A stretch of DNA of 64,000 nt. It comes from Synechococcus sp. HK05 (GTDB taxonomy: Bacteria > Cyanobacteriota > Cyanobacteriia > PCC-6307 > Cyanobiaceae). The notes below the pieces were generated by a model. The model was given only the letters and a program-made list of their open reading frames with translations, was not told the origin of the DNA and made no database searches. Every line of letters begins with the position of its first letter. Position 1 is the first letter of the stretch. The stretch lies in NCBI RefSeq assembly GCF_019104765.1, contig NZ_JAHRXJ010000011.1, forward strand, positions 558,001 to 622,000, read 5' to 3'. A program made the translations under genes and the position numbers. This document shows positions 1-8,292 of this stretch, piece by piece.

Positions 1-1
1 G

Positions 2-853
2 ATGGGGTTGTTCAACGGGGTGGATGCAGCGATCCACGCCATCTTTCATGCCTATGGCGACCGGGGTGCGACGTTGCTCACCACTGCGCCCACCTTTGGC
101 TACTACACCCCCTGTGCCCAGATGCAGGGCATGGCGATCGAAGCCATTCCCTACGACGGCGAGACGTTCGCCTTCCCATTGGAACGCATCCGAGAGGCCC
201 TGCTCCAGCCCCGCTCCGGCCAGCCGCCGCGCCTGCTGCTGATCTGCAATCCCAACAACCCCACCGGTACCCGTCTGGCACCCGAGCGGATCCTGGAGTT
301 GGCGGCGGCTGCACCGCAGACCCTTGTGGTGGTGGATGAGCTCTATGAGGCCTTCACCGGCGACAGCGTGTTGCCCCAGGCCGATTTCACCGCTCTGCCC
401 AACCTGCTGGTGCTGCGTTCCCTGGCCAAAACGGCCGGCCTGGCCGGCCTGCGCATCGGTTTTGCCATCGGCCACGCCGCCGTGGTGGATCGCATCAGCC
501 GCGTCACCGGCCCTTACGACATCAACAGCTTTGCCGTCACGGCAGCCTTCGCTGCGTTGAAGGATCAGGCCTATGTGGATGCCTACGTGGCGGAGGTGAC
601 CGAAGCTCGGGCCTGGCTGGCTGAGCAGTTGCGCTCTGCTGGCGTGCGCCACCATGTGGAGGGCGGCAACTACCTGCTGCTCTGGCCCCAGACCGACCCT
701 GCCGCGGTGGATCAGGCTCTGCGTGAGGCCGGCATCCTGGTGCGCGCGATGACTGGCAAACCCCTGATTGATGGCTCGCTACGGGTGAGCATCGGCACCC
801 GCGACCAGATGCAGCGCTTCTGGGCTACCTATCAGCGCATCACCTCGATCTGA
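2..853 (+). CDS. hisC: Histidinol-phosphate aminotransferase-like PLP enzyme (5' partial)
   Basis: Fold-type I (class I/II) aminotransferase, best matched to the histidinol-phosphate aminotransferase group that makes histidinol phosphate with glutamate as amino donor. In the visible 283 residues, NPNNPTG lies at 83-89, the VVDELYEAF strand carrying the pyridine-binding Asp at about 109-118, and the SLAKTAGLAGLRIGF segment holds the PLP Schiff-base lysine at 143. Family members are about 360 residues, so roughly 75 N-terminal residues lie before the window and the ATG at base 2 is probably internal. The 3' end overlaps the convergent MBL-fold gene by 22 bases. The exact substrate cannot be settled from sequence alone. 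Confidence 0.8.
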   Translation: MGLFNGVDAAIHAIFHAYGDRGATLLTTAPTFGYYTPCAQMQGMAIEAIPYDGETFAFPLERIREALLQPRSGQPPRLLLICNPNNPTGTRLAPERILELAAAAPQTLVVVDELYEAFTGDSVLPQADFTALPNLLVLRSLAKTAGLAGLRIGFAIGHAAVVDRISRVTGPYDINSFAVTAAFAALKDQAYVDAYVAEVTEARAWLAEQLRSAGVRHHVEGGNYLLLWPQTDPAAVDQALREAGILVRAMTGKPLIDGSLRVSIGTRDQMQRFWATYQRITSI

Positions 854-1578
854 GTGCCGTCGCTGAGGTTGGCGGGAAGGCTGAGCACCCGGCCCACCCG
901 CTTCACCGGGGTGCCGCTCATGGCCTGGAGGAAGGGATCCACGCCGCTTTGATCACAGTCTTTCGGGGTGGTGCCGCTCACGTATTGCACCGGGATCACA
1001 CGCCGGGGATTGAGCTCGCGCACCACCGCGGCGGCTTCCACGCCGGTGTACACCTTTGCCCCGCCGCCCACGCCGATGATCAGCACATCGGGTTTGCCCA
1101 GCAGCACCTTGTCTTCTGGGTTCAGCGTGGCGGCGGTGCCGCCCAGATGGGCGAACTCCAGCCCGCCCTGCTTCCAGCGCCACAGGGTGGACTGGCCGAA
1201 GCGGCGCCCGCCGAAGCGATCGTGAGGGGCTGAGATGCCGTCGATTTTCAGGCCGGCTACCCGGTAGGAGCCGGGGCTGCTGAGCAGGCGGCCGCTAGCC
1301 ACGGGCGCTCCCTCATCCAAAAGGCGACTGCTGGCCAAAATCACGTTGGCGCTCACCCGTGGTTCTGCCAGGCCGGCAGCACAGCCCACAGCCTTGAACG
1401 GGTTGATCAGCACCGTGGCCCCGCCGCCGCGGATCAGCAGGGCGCTGTGGCCGTAGCTGGTGATCGTCACGCCGGTGTTGGCGCTGGCGGCCAGCGGCAG
1501 GGTGACGGCCGCCGCTGTCAGCAGGCGGATCGGCAACGAAGCGGTCTTGCGCAGAGCAACCATCGTCGGCAGGGCCAT
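832..1578 (-). CDS. Exported MBL-fold hydrolase-like protein without the HxHxDH motif
   Basis: A 248-residue protein of the UlaG-like branch of the metallo-beta-lactamase fold. It starts with a signal-peptide-like stretch (about residues 7-33, ending ASA) and so probably acts in the periplasm or thylakoid lumen. The typical first strands are present (YGHSALLI with His44, then INPF), as are later His119 and His144 (AHLGG). The place where the zinc-binding HxHxDH should stand reads ASSRLLDEG (about 82-90), so the usual two-metal site cannot form. It may be a non-catalytic or altered-metal relative. An in-frame ATG at 1563 would give a tighter signal peptide. It overlaps the upstream aminotransferase tail to tail. 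Confidence 0.75.
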   Translation of the reverse strand: MALPTMVALRKTASLPIRLLTAAAVTLPLAASANTGVTITSYGHSALLIRGGGATVLINPFKAVGCAAGLAEPRVSANVILASSRLLDEGAPVASGRLLSSPGSYRVAGLKIDGISAPHDRFGGRRFGQSTLWRWKQGGLEFAHLGGTAATLNPEDKVLLGKPDVLIIGVGGGAKVYTGVEAAAVVRELNPRRVIPVQYVSGTTPKDCDQSGVDPFLQAMSGTPVKRVGRVLSLPANLSDGTQIEVMR

Positions 1579-1614
1579 GGTGGAGCGGGTTGCCTGAAAT
1601 GCGTGGGCCGAACC

Positions 1615-2211
1615 CTAGCCCGCTGCTGCCTGGGCGAGGAAATTGCTGAGCAGTTGGTGGCCGTTCTGGGTGAGCACGCTCTCGGGGTGGAACTGCACCC
1701 CCTGCAGGTGCGGATACGTGCGGTGGCGCAGACCCATGATCGTGCCGTCGTCGAGCCAGGCCGTGATCTCGAGGCAGTCAGGCAGGGACTCGCGCTCAGC
1801 GATCAGGCTGTGATAGCGGGTCGCGGTGAGGGGGTTGGGCAGGCCGGCGAACACGCCCTGGCCTTCATGCAGCACCGGAGAGGTTTTGCCGTGCATCAGC
1901 TCCTTGGCGCGCACCACCTTGCCGCCATACACCTGGGCAATCGATTGATGGCCGAGGCACACCCCCAGGGTGGGGATGGTTGGGCTCAGCTCCCGCAACA
2001 CCTCCAGGCACACCCCGGATTGGTCGGGGTCGCCGGGTCCGGGGGAGATCAGGATGGCGTCCGGCGCCAGCTCGCGGATCTGTTGGAGCGTGAGGGCGTC
2101 GTTGCGCTCTACGCGCACGTCGTCGGTGATCGGGTGATCGGCGGCGAGCTCACCCAGGTACTGCACCAGGTTGAAGGTGAAGCTGTCGTAGTTGTCGAGA
2201 ACGAGAAGCAT
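1615..2211 (-). CDS. trpG: Anthranilate/aminodeoxychorismate synthase glutaminase subunit
   Basis: Class I glutamine amidotransferase subunit of 198 residues that releases ammonia from glutamine for the chorismate-using partner (TrpE or PabB). Visible landmarks are [11 protein letters not shown] at the N-terminus, the oxyanion motif SPGPGDP (56-62), nucleophile Cys85 in GVCLGHQ, and His175/Glu177 in QFHPES, which complete the triad. The ATG at 2211 puts the family's canonical LDNYDSF directly at the N-terminus; an upstream TTG at 2238 adds nine unconserved residues and would overlap dgkA. Cyanobacteria often use one such subunit for both tryptophan and folate, so trpG versus pabA cannot be separated here. 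Confidence 0.92.
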   Translation of the reverse strand: MLLVLDNYDSFTFNLVQYLGELAADHPITDDVRVERNDALTLQQIRELAPDAILISPGPGDPDQSGVCLEVLRELSPTIPTLGVCLGHQSIAQVYGGKVVRAKELMHGKTSPVLHEGQGVFAGLPNPLTATRYHSLIAERESLPDCLEITAWLDDGTIMGLRHRTYPHLQGVQFHPESVLTQNGHQLLSNFLAQAAAG

Positions 2212-2234
2212 CGCCGCGCCTGGCCAGGCCCCAT

Positions 2235-2756
2235 TCAAACGCCCAGGCGCGCCAGCAGCGGTGGCAGCAGCAGCAGCACCGCGATCACCAGCGAACTGAT
2301 GGCCGCTACGAGCACAGCAGCGGCGGCGCAGTCTTTGGCGATGCGGGCTAAGGGGTGAAAGCGGCGACCGATCGCCAGATCCACCACCGCTTCGGTGGCG
2401 GTGTTGATCAGCTCAAGCACCAGCACCGCTGCCACGGTGAGCACCAGCACCGCCAGCTGCTCCAGCGGTAGCTGCAGCCAGAGGCCCAGGAAGAACACCA
2501 CCGCACCTGTCACCACGTGGATGCGGAAATTGCGCTGGCTGCGGAAGCCGTAGATCAACCCCTGGGCGGCGTAGCGAAAGCTGGAGGGCAGATCACCGGC
2601 CACGGCCCAGGCGCCGAGGCGGCGCACTTTGGGGGCTGTGTCGAGGCTGTTGGAGAGGGCGCTAGTGGGCTGGTCGAGGCTCTCGCGCGTCCCGTCTCGG
2701 TTCAGATCGCGCAGCATCGGTCTCCGCTCGGGGCTGGGTTCCTGGGGAACGAGCAT
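2235..2756 (-). CDS. dgkA: Diacylglycerol kinase family membrane protein
   Basis: Small integral-membrane lipid kinase of the DgkA/undecaprenol kinase family, which phosphorylates diacylglycerol or undecaprenol in the membrane. After about 55 variable polar residues come [20 protein letters not shown], two hydrophobic helices, the family signature [12 protein letters not shown] and [14 protein letters not shown], then a third helix. The catalytic Glu and Asp of the signature are present. The soluble N-terminal extension makes it 173 residues, longer than the roughly 120-residue E. coli enzyme; an internal ATG at 2717 is an alternative start. It lies just upstream of trpG on the same strand. 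Substrate preference is not readable. Confidence 0.88.
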   Translation of the reverse strand: MLVPQEPSPERRPMLRDLNRDGTRESLDQPTSALSNSLDTAPKVRRLGAWAVAGDLPSSFRYAAQGLIYGFRSQRNFRIHVVTGAVVFFLGLWLQLPLEQLAVLVLTVAAVLVLELINTATEAVVDLAIGRRFHPLARIAKDCAAAAVLVAAISSLVIAVLLLLPPLLARLGV

Positions 2757-2792
2757 GCGCCAAAGCTCCCGCTGCGTGCATCCGGGCGCACC

Positions 2793-3362
2793 CTACCGCT
2801 GCTCAGGGCTGGCGAGTAGTCGTTCCTGCCGAGCGAGCATCAGCGCCAGGCTGGCGTCGTCGGGGTGATCCCATCCCAGCAGGTGCAGCAGGCCATGGGT
2901 GGCGAGGAACAGCAGTTCCTCTACCAGTGAATGCCCATGCTCCGGTGCCTGGCGGGCGGCAGTCTCCAGGGAGATCACGATGTCGCCCAGTTCAAGCGCT
3001 TCCTCGCCCTCGTCGTCGGGCAGCGGGATCGGCGGGGCGTCATCGAGGCCATCGTCCTGGGCGGCAAAGGCGAGCACGTCGGTGGGACCGCTCTTGCCGC
3101 GCCAATCGCCGTTGAGCTCAGCGATTTCGGCATCGCCCACCAGGCTCAGACCCAGGCTGTAAGCGGGGGCCTGCAGCTCCGCTGGCAGTTCGGCGGCCAT
3201 CTGCTCCAGCCAGTCGCTGATGCGGCCATGCCAAAGCTCGGCGCCGGCCATCGGGTCGGCCAGGTCACCGGCAGCGCTGAGCAGCTCGGCTGCGAGGGTG
3301 TCGTCGGCCTCGAAGGCGAGATCCAGATCTGGGGTGTGCTCGGCGGCTTCCGCGAACGCCAT
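2793..3362 (-). CDS. ybeY: Endoribonuclease YbeY (16S rRNA 3'-end maturation)
   Basis: Single-strand-specific, zinc-dependent endoribonuclease acting in 16S rRNA 3' maturation and 70S ribosome quality control. The diagnostic zinc motif His156-x3-His160-x5-His166 is intact in THGLLHLLGWDH, and the substrate-groove arginine is in the LNGDWRGKSGPTDVLAF segment (about 83-99). The first 45 residues are acidic and not part of the fold, making it longer (189 residues) than the 150-155 of E. coli YbeY, as is usual in cyanobacteria. It follows the DUF3285 gene by three bases and is probably in one operon with dgkA downstream. Confidence 0.94.
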   Translation of the reverse strand: MAFAEAAEHTPDLDLAFEADDTLAAELLSAAGDLADPMAGAELWHGRISDWLEQMAAELPAELQAPAYSLGLSLVGDAEIAELNGDWRGKSGPTDVLAFAAQDDGLDDAPPIPLPDDEGEEALELGDIVISLETAARQAPEHGHSLVEELLFLATHGLLHLLGWDHPDDASLALMLARQERLLASPEQR

Positions 3363-3365
3363 CGC

Positions 3366-3572
3366 TCAGGCCCCAGGCAGCTGCGGCCGGCCCAGCCAGG
3401 CCACCAGCACGATGAAACCCACAAACCCCAGGGCCGTGAGGCCGAAGTGGACCAGGCTGAGCTTGCCTTTGCGCACCATGTTGCGCATCGCCAGCTTGGT
3501 GAAGCTGGGGTTTTCGCCCGCGGCGCCGGAGGCCGGCTGCGCTGAGGTGCTTTCGCTGGTGGGATCAGTCAT
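3366..3572 (-). CDS. DUF3285 small membrane protein
   Basis: A 68-residue protein of unknown function, recognised as DUF3285, a small family I know only from cyanobacteria. It has a polar N-terminus, a conserved basic core [18 protein letters not shown] (about 24-41), and one transmembrane helix at the C-terminus (about 42-60). The ATG at 3572 is chosen because the upstream in-frame stretch lies inside prfB and is not conserved. It overlaps the end of prfB by eight bases and precedes ybeY by three, so all three are probably translationally coupled and belong to a translation-related cluster. Confidence 0.82.
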   Translation of the reverse strand: MTDPTSESTSAQPASGAAGENPSFTKLAMRNMVRKGKLSLVHFGLTALGFVGFIVLVAWLGRPQLPGA

Positions 3573-4693
3573 CGCTGCCACCTCCCGCCACCTCCACGCC
3601 CGCATGCAGCAGGCTCTGGATGAAGGGATCCAGATCACCGTCCATCACGCCCTGCACGTCGGTGGTTTCGTGCTGGGTGCGCAGGTCTTTCACCATCTGG
3701 TACGGGTGGAACACGTAGTTGCGGATCTGGTTGCCCCAGGCCGCTTCCACGATGTCGCCGCGGATATCCGCGATCTCGGCGGCCCGTTGCTCCTGGGCGA
3801 TCACCAGCAGCTTGGCCATCAGCAGCGCCATCGCCTTCTCCTTGTTCTGGAGCTGCGAGCGCTCCTGGGTGCAGCGCACGAACAGGCCGGTGGGGATGTG
3901 CAGGATGCGCACCGCCGTTTCCACCTTGTTCACGTTCTGGCCGCCGGCGCCACCCGAGCGTGAGGTGGTGATCTCCAGGTCTTTGTCGGGGATGTCGAGC
4001 TTGACCTCCTCCTCGATCTTTGGCATCACCTCCACGCCGGCGAAGCTGGTCTGGCGCTTGTCGTTGGCGTTGAACGGTGAGATGCGCACCAGGCGGTGGG
4101 TGCCCTTCTCGTTGCGCAGATAGCCGTAGGCGTAGCGGCCTTCGATCTCGATCGTGCAGCTCTTGATCCCGGCTTCTTCTCCCTCGCTGAGTTCGTCCAC
4201 GGTCACCTTCATGCCGTGGTCTTCGGCCCAGCGGGTGTACATGCGCATCAGCATCAGCGCCCAGTCCTGGGCGTCGGTGCCGCCGGCACCGGCATTGATG
4301 CTGATCACGGCGCCTTCCTTGTCGTAGGGGCCGCTGAGCAGGCGTTCCAGTTCCCAGCGATCCAGATCGGCCCGCAGTTTCTGGAGGGCTTCGTTGGATT
4401 CGCTGAGCAGTTCCTCGTCGGGCTCGAGGGCGTAAATCTCCACGGTGGCCTCGGCATCGGCCACAGCGCCCTGCCATTGGCTGAGTTGCTCGAGTTGCGC
4501 CTTCACCTCATCGAGCTGGCGCATCTTGGCCTGGGCCAGCTTCTGGTCATCCCAGAAGTCGGGCTGGGAGGCGAGTTGCTCGAGGTCTTGTTGCCGTGCT
4601 TTCAGTGCAGGGACGTCAAAGACAGTCCTGGGCATTGCCCAGGCGGTCAGTGAGCTCGGAGAGGTCGCGTTTGAAGTCGGTGAGATCGAGCAC
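3565..4693 (-). CDS. prfB: Peptide chain release factor 2 (programmed +1 frameshift)
   Basis: RF2 reads UAA and UGA stop codons and triggers peptide release. The gene is in two frames: GTG at 4693 opens 25 sense codons (ending NAQDCL), then an in-frame UGA at 4618-4616. Slipping +1 on CTTTGAC (base 4618 skipped) continues with [11 protein letters not shown] to the stop at 3565, giving 375 residues. In that numbering the stop-codon-reading SPF is at 205-207 and the peptidyl-transferase GGQ at 250-252, exactly the E. coli RF2 numbering, which confirms the join and the start. An AGGA lies four bases upstream of the slippery CTT. RF2 level should autoregulate through the UGA. It is divergent from grxC. 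Confidence 0.96.
4615..4621 (-). promoter_or_regulatory. prfB +1 programmed ribosomal frameshift site
   Basis: On the minus strand this reads CTTTGAC: Leu codon CTT in the P site, UGA as codon 26 in the A site, and +1 slippage onto TTT/GAC. Frame 0 ends here after 25 codons; frame +1 carries the rest of RF2. A purine-rich AGGA four bases upstream could act as the stimulatory Shine-Dalgarno-like element seen in E. coli. This is the classical autoregulation: low RF2 stalls termination and raises frameshifting. Confidence 0.95.
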
Positions 4694-4722
4694 CGGCGGC
4701 TGTTGAACGTTGGGTCGACCGT

Positions 4723-4728
4723 ACCTAA
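4723..4728 (-). promoter_or_regulatory. Candidate -10 element upstream of prfB
   Basis: Minus-strand TTAGGT, 30 bases upstream of the prfB GTG, in the short divergent prfB-grxC spacer. It matches a TTA[AG]G[TGA] hexamer seen at a similar distance ahead of gltA, ndhA, crtP and rsmH in this window. No clear -35 is visible; assignment is inference only. Confidence 0.35.
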
Positions 4729-4786
4729 TGGCGGGTGTTGAGGCGGATCGCCGCTTCTAGGATCCACGCCACCGAAGAACGCCCTG

Positions 4787-5050
4787 ATGGCGAACGTTGA
4801 GATCTACACCTGGCGCGCTTGCCCGTTCTGCATCAGGGCCAAGGCGCTGCTTGATCGCAAGGGCGTGGCTTACACCGAATATGCGATCGATGGTGATGAG
4901 GCCGCTCGCGCCGTGATGGCCTCCAAGAGCGGTGGCCGCCGCAGCGTGCCCCAAACCTTCATCAACGGCCAGCACGTGGGCGGTTGCGACGACCTACATG
5001 CGCTGGAGCGCAGCGGTCAGCTGGATGCGCTGCTCGGAGCCGCTGCTTGA
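4787..5050 (+). CDS. grxC: Glutaredoxin (GrxC type, CPFC)
   Basis: Dithiol glutaredoxin of 87 residues that reduces disulfides and glutathione-mixed disulfides with glutathione. Active site Cys12-Pro-Phe-Cys15 follows the first beta strand (VEIYTWRA). The cis-proline lies in SVPQTFING (about 53-61) and the glutathione-binding GGCDD at about 65-69. Length and order are typical of the 3Fx/GrxC class. It is directly followed by gshB with two bases between, so the glutathione-using and glutathione-making proteins are very probably co-expressed. A TAGGAT hexamer 24 bases upstream of the ATG (4758-4763) could be its -10 element. Confidence 0.94.
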   Translation: MANVEIYTWRACPFCIRAKALLDRKGVAYTEYAIDGDEAARAVMASKSGGRRSVPQTFINGQHVGGCDDLHALERSGQLDALLGAAA

Positions 5051-5052
5051 GC

Positions 5053-6042
5053 GTGATCGAGAGCGGCCGTGAGGCCCAGCTGTTTGTGATCGATCCGATC
5101 GCGCAGCTTCGCCCCACCAAAGATTCCAGCGTGGCCCTGATGCAGGCAGCCCAGCGGGCTGGCCAGCAGGTGTGGGTCTGCACGCCGGCCCAGCTGGCGG
5201 TGCTGGGTTCTGATCCGGCCCATGAGCCGATGGTGCTCGCCCAGCCGATCCGCCTGGCTGAGATCCGGCCCACCGCCAGTGGCTGGGATCTCCCCGATCC
5301 TTGGTTTGAAGCGGAAGAACCCCGCTGGCTGCCGCTGGCCGCGTTCCCGCGAGTGTGGATGCGCAAGGACCCACCGGTGGATGAGGCTTATCTCTATGCC
5401 ACCCATCTGCTCGAGCTGGCGGAGCGCCAGGGGGTGCGTGTGCTGAATCGCCCCGCCTCGCTGCGGGCCTGGAACGAGAAACTCGGTGCCCTGCGCTGGA
5501 GCCACCTGATGGCCCCCAGCCTTGTGAGTAGCAACATCGAGCAGCTGGCTGCCTTCGCCGCCGATCATGGCGATGTGGTGCTCAAGCCCCTCGGTGGCCG
5601 CGCCGGGCAGGGTGTGGTGCGCAGCCACGCCGGTGCCCCTGGGATGAAGGCATTGCTGGAGCTGGTGACCAACCAGCAAACGCTGCCGGTGATGGTGCAG
5701 GCGTTTCTGCCGGCGGTAACCGCCGGCGATAAGCGCATCCTGCTGGTGCATGGTGAGCCCCTCGGCGCGGTGAACCGCAAGCCGGCCCCGGGGGAATTCC
5801 GCAGCAACCTGGCGGTGGGCGGCGCACCGGAAGCCACCGAGCTCACGGATCAGGAACGGCGCATCTGTGCAGAGCTGGCACCCGCTCTCCAGGCAGAGGG
5901 CCTGTTCTTCGTGGGCATCGATGTGATCGATGGCCGCCTCAGCGAGATCAATGTGACCAGCCCCACCGGCGTGCGCGAGGTGGAGCGCCTCGGCGGCATC
6001 GCCCTGGCGGATCAAACGATGGAGCGCTTGCTCACCCTTTGA
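5053..6042 (+). CDS. gshB: Glutathione synthetase (ATP-grasp)
   Basis: Joins gamma-glutamylcysteine to glycine with ATP, the last step of glutathione synthesis, in the cytosol. Family features are visible: [18 protein letters not shown] near the N-terminus, MRKDPPVD, the ATP-grasp segment [14 protein letters not shown], then [16 protein letters not shown] and [14 protein letters not shown] at the metal-binding C-terminal end. The GTG at 5053 is chosen; a TTG at 5047 overlapping the grxC stop (TTGA) is equally possible and adds two residues. The 3' end overlaps the convergent ion-channel gene by 11 bases. Confidence 0.94.
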   Translation: MIESGREAQLFVIDPIAQLRPTKDSSVALMQAAQRAGQQVWVCTPAQLAVLGSDPAHEPMVLAQPIRLAEIRPTASGWDLPDPWFEAEEPRWLPLAAFPRVWMRKDPPVDEAYLYATHLLELAERQGVRVLNRPASLRAWNEKLGALRWSHLMAPSLVSSNIEQLAAFAADHGDVVLKPLGGRAGQGVVRSHAGAPGMKALLELVTNQQTLPVMVQAFLPAVTAGDKRILLVHGEPLGAVNRKPAPGEFRSNLAVGGAPEATELTDQERRICAELAPALQAEGLFFVGIDVIDGRLSEINVTSPTGVREVERLGGIALADQTMERLLTL

Positions 6043-6889
6043 GGGGCTTCCCGCAGTGCGGGCACTGGCCCATGGGGGCCTCGGGGGCTGTCTTGGCCTC
6101 CACCCCGCGCCGCTCCCGCTGCACCTGCTGGATGCTGGCGGTCACGATCCCGGTGGGCACCGCGATGATGCTGTAGCCCAGCAGCATCACCAGCGAGGCC
6201 ACGAAGCGCCCGAGGGTGGTGACCGGCGCCACATCGCCGTAGCCCACGGTGGTGATCGTCACGATCGCCCAATAGATCCCCACCGGGATGCTGGTGAAGC
6301 CGCTGCGCTCGCCCTCGATCACATACATCAGGGTGCCGATCAGCACTACCAGCGCCACGATCGTGAGCATGAACACGGTGATCTTGCGGCGGCTGGCCAC
6401 CAGGGCCTGGCGCAGCAGCTGCGCTTCATCGAGGTAGGAGCCGAGCTTGAGGATCCGGAACACCCGCAGCAGCCGCAGCACCCGCACGATCAGCAGGGAT
6501 TGCGCCGCTGGGATGCCGAGGGTGAGCAGCGGCGGCAGGCTCGACACCAGATCCACCAGGCCGAAGAAGCTGCGGGCGTAGGGCCATGGCCTGCGGCTGC
6601 AGAGCAGCCGTAGCAGGTATTCCAGGCTGAAGAGGCTGGAAAACAGCACCTCCAGCGGCTCGAACAGGGCGCGGTATTGGCCCCGTAGCCGTGGATCGCT
6701 CTCCAAGGCCACCAGCATCACGCTGAGCACGATGGCGATCAGGAGCGCCAGATCAAAGCGCTTACCAGCAGGCGTGTCGGCTTCAAAAATGATCCGTTCG
6801 AGCCGGGCTCGGCCCAGCCAGCGGCGAATCGCCAGGGCGAGGCCGAGCAGCGCGGCGAGGAGCCCGAGGCCAGCGCTGAAGTCGCTCAC
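6032..6889 (-). CDS. Voltage-gated-type potassium channel, six TM, with C-terminal CxxC tail
   Basis: A 285-residue ion-transport family protein. Hydrophobic helices run from about 45 onwards. The S4-like segment at about 134-150 carries Arg136, 139, 142 and 145 spaced every third residue, as in voltage sensors. The pore loop ends in TTVGYGD (213-219), the potassium selectivity filter, followed by the last helix. The tail ends [10 protein letters not shown], half of a zinc-ribbon-like motif. An N-terminal hydrophobic stretch (6-21) adds a possible extra helix. The GTG start overlaps the menF stop (GTGA) and the 3' end overlaps gshB. Physiological role is unknown. Confidence 0.88.
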   Translation of the reverse strand: MSDFSAGLGLLAALLGLALAIRRWLGRARLERIIFEADTPAGKRFDLALLIAIVLSVMLVALESDPRLRGQYRALFEPLEVLFSSLFSLEYLLRLLCSRRPWPYARSFFGLVDLVSSLPPLLTLGIPAAQSLLIVRVLRLLRVFRILKLGSYLDEAQLLRQALVASRRKITVFMLTIVALVVLIGTLMYVIEGERSGFTSIPVGIYWAIVTITTVGYGDVAPVTTLGRFVASLVMLLGYSIIAVPTGIVTASIQQVQRERRGVEAKTAPEAPMGQCPHCGKPLKG

Positions 6890-8292
6890 GGGCGGCTGAT
6901 GCTGCTGTTGAGGTGGGGCAGATCCAGCTGCTGCTGCAGCACCCCCAGCTTCAAGGCCACTTCCGCCAGCTCCCGCTCCACCGCCGAACCGCGCACCAGG
7001 CCTGCGCCGGCGGTGAGCTCGAGCCGTTGCCCCTGCAGGCTGCCGCTGCGGATCGCCACCCGCAGCTCGGTGTCGCCTTCGCTGTCGATCCAGCCGATGG
7101 GAGCGGCGTAGTAGCCCCGCTCAAACGGCTCCAGGCTGCGGAGTGCGGCCATCGCTTCACGCCTGGGTAGCCCTGCCACGGCGGGTGTGGGGTGCAGCGC
7201 TGCAGTCACGGCCAGCGGTTGTTGCTCGGCCAGGGCTGCCGTGATCGGTGTGTGCAGATGCACCAGTTGCCCGTGGCGGGCTAGGCGCGGATGGCGTGGG
7301 CGGCGGGGCGTGAGACCGCTCCGTTGGAGCACCTCAGTGATCGCTTCCACCACCAGCTCATGCTCGCGGCGGTCTTTGTCGGAGTGCAGCAGCTGGTCGG
7401 CGTTAGGGCCCACCGGCGCGGTGCCGGCCAGGGCATCACTGCGCAGCTGGCCTTGGCGCACGGTGAGCAGTCGCTCGGGGGAGGCGCCCAGCAGGGCGGG
7501 ACCATTGGCCTGTTGCCAAAGGAAGCGGCAGCTGCCGGGCTGGCGTTGACGCAGCTGCGCCAGCAGCAGCAGCGGATCGAGTGGTTGGGCCAGCTGGAGC
7601 TGTTGGCGCACCGCCAGCACCAGCTTGCGTAGGTCGCCCGCTTCCACCAGCTCCAGGCCGCGCTCCACCACCGAGCGGTAGCCCTCCTGCCAGGGGGAGC
7701 TGCTCACGATGGCCGGGCCAGGCGCATCTCCCTGATCGGCGCAAGGATCCGCCGGCAGTTGGGCCAGGCGCAGGGCCTGCTCCCACAGTTCTTCGGCGAG
7801 GGCACGGGCGCTCACCTCGCCGCCGAGGGTGCGCTGCAGCCGCAGCCAACAGTGTCGGCCCTGCCGGCTCAGCTGCCAGCGGGGCAGCACCGCCTGCACA
7901 CCCGGCACGCCGTCGCCCTCCTGCAGAGGGCTGTCGAAGAAGGAGAAAGCCAGCAGCACCCGCGGCCGCGCCAGCGGCGGGCAGGCCTGCGGTGCAGCCA
8001 GCCGTCCCAGACTCACGGCGCTAAAGCGTTGGGCCAGCTCAAAGCGGCGCGGGCCGCTCAGCTCCAGGCTGTTGCAGCGGCCGCTGGCGGCCAGGCACAG
8101 GCCGGGGGCGCTGTCCCACAGGAAGCGAAAGCGCTCACCCTGCTCCAGCTGGCTCAGCAGGGCCATCGGGTCGCGGCCTGTGAGGGGCAGCGCCAGGCTG
8201 AGCACGCCTTCTCCCTCCAGCAGGCGGGCGCCCTCGGTGGCTGCCGCCAGCAGATCGCTGAAGCTGGTTGTGACGCTGGATGGAGCCTGCAC
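6886..8292 (-). CDS. menF: Isochorismate synthase
   Basis: Converts chorismate to isochorismate, the entry step to phylloquinone (photosystem I A1 cofactor). The C-terminal chorismate-binding domain carries LRKLVLAVRQQL, FLWQQANGPALLGASPERL, LHPTPAVAGLPR and ELTAGAGLVRGSAVERE, the usual family order. There is no ATG near the N-terminus; the GTG at 8292 places the conserved SFSDLL segment about ten residues in and gives 468 residues, typical of cyanobacteria. An upstream TTG at 8382 would extend deep into menA. The start region lies head to head with, and may overlap, that of menA. Confidence 0.92.
   Translation of the reverse strand: MQAPSSVTTSFSDLLAAATEGARLLEGEGVLSLALPLTGRDPMALLSQLEQGERFRFLWDSAPGLCLAASGRCNSLELSGPRRFELAQRFSAVSLGRLAAPQACPPLARPRVLLAFSFFDSPLQEGDGVPGVQAVLPRWQLSRQGRHCWLRLQRTLGGEVSARALAEELWEQALRLAQLPADPCADQGDAPGPAIVSSSPWQEGYRSVVERGLELVEAGDLRKLVLAVRQQLQLAQPLDPLLLLAQLRQRQPGSCRFLWQQANGPALLGASPERLLTVRQGQLRSDALAGTAPVGPNADQLLHSDKDRREHELVVEAITEVLQRSGLTPRRPRHPRLARHGQLVHLHTPITAALAEQQPLAVTAALHPTPAVAGLPRREAMAALRSLEPFERGYYAAPIGWIDSEGDTELRVAIRSGSLQGQRLELTAGAGLVRGSAVERELAEVALKLGVLQQQLDLPHLNSSISRP

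Noticed and set aside
4618-4767. N-terminal extension of prfB in the +1 frame beginning near 4767
   Set aside because: Not conserved with RF2; the real N-terminus is the frame-0 peptide from 4693 that ends at the programmed UGA.
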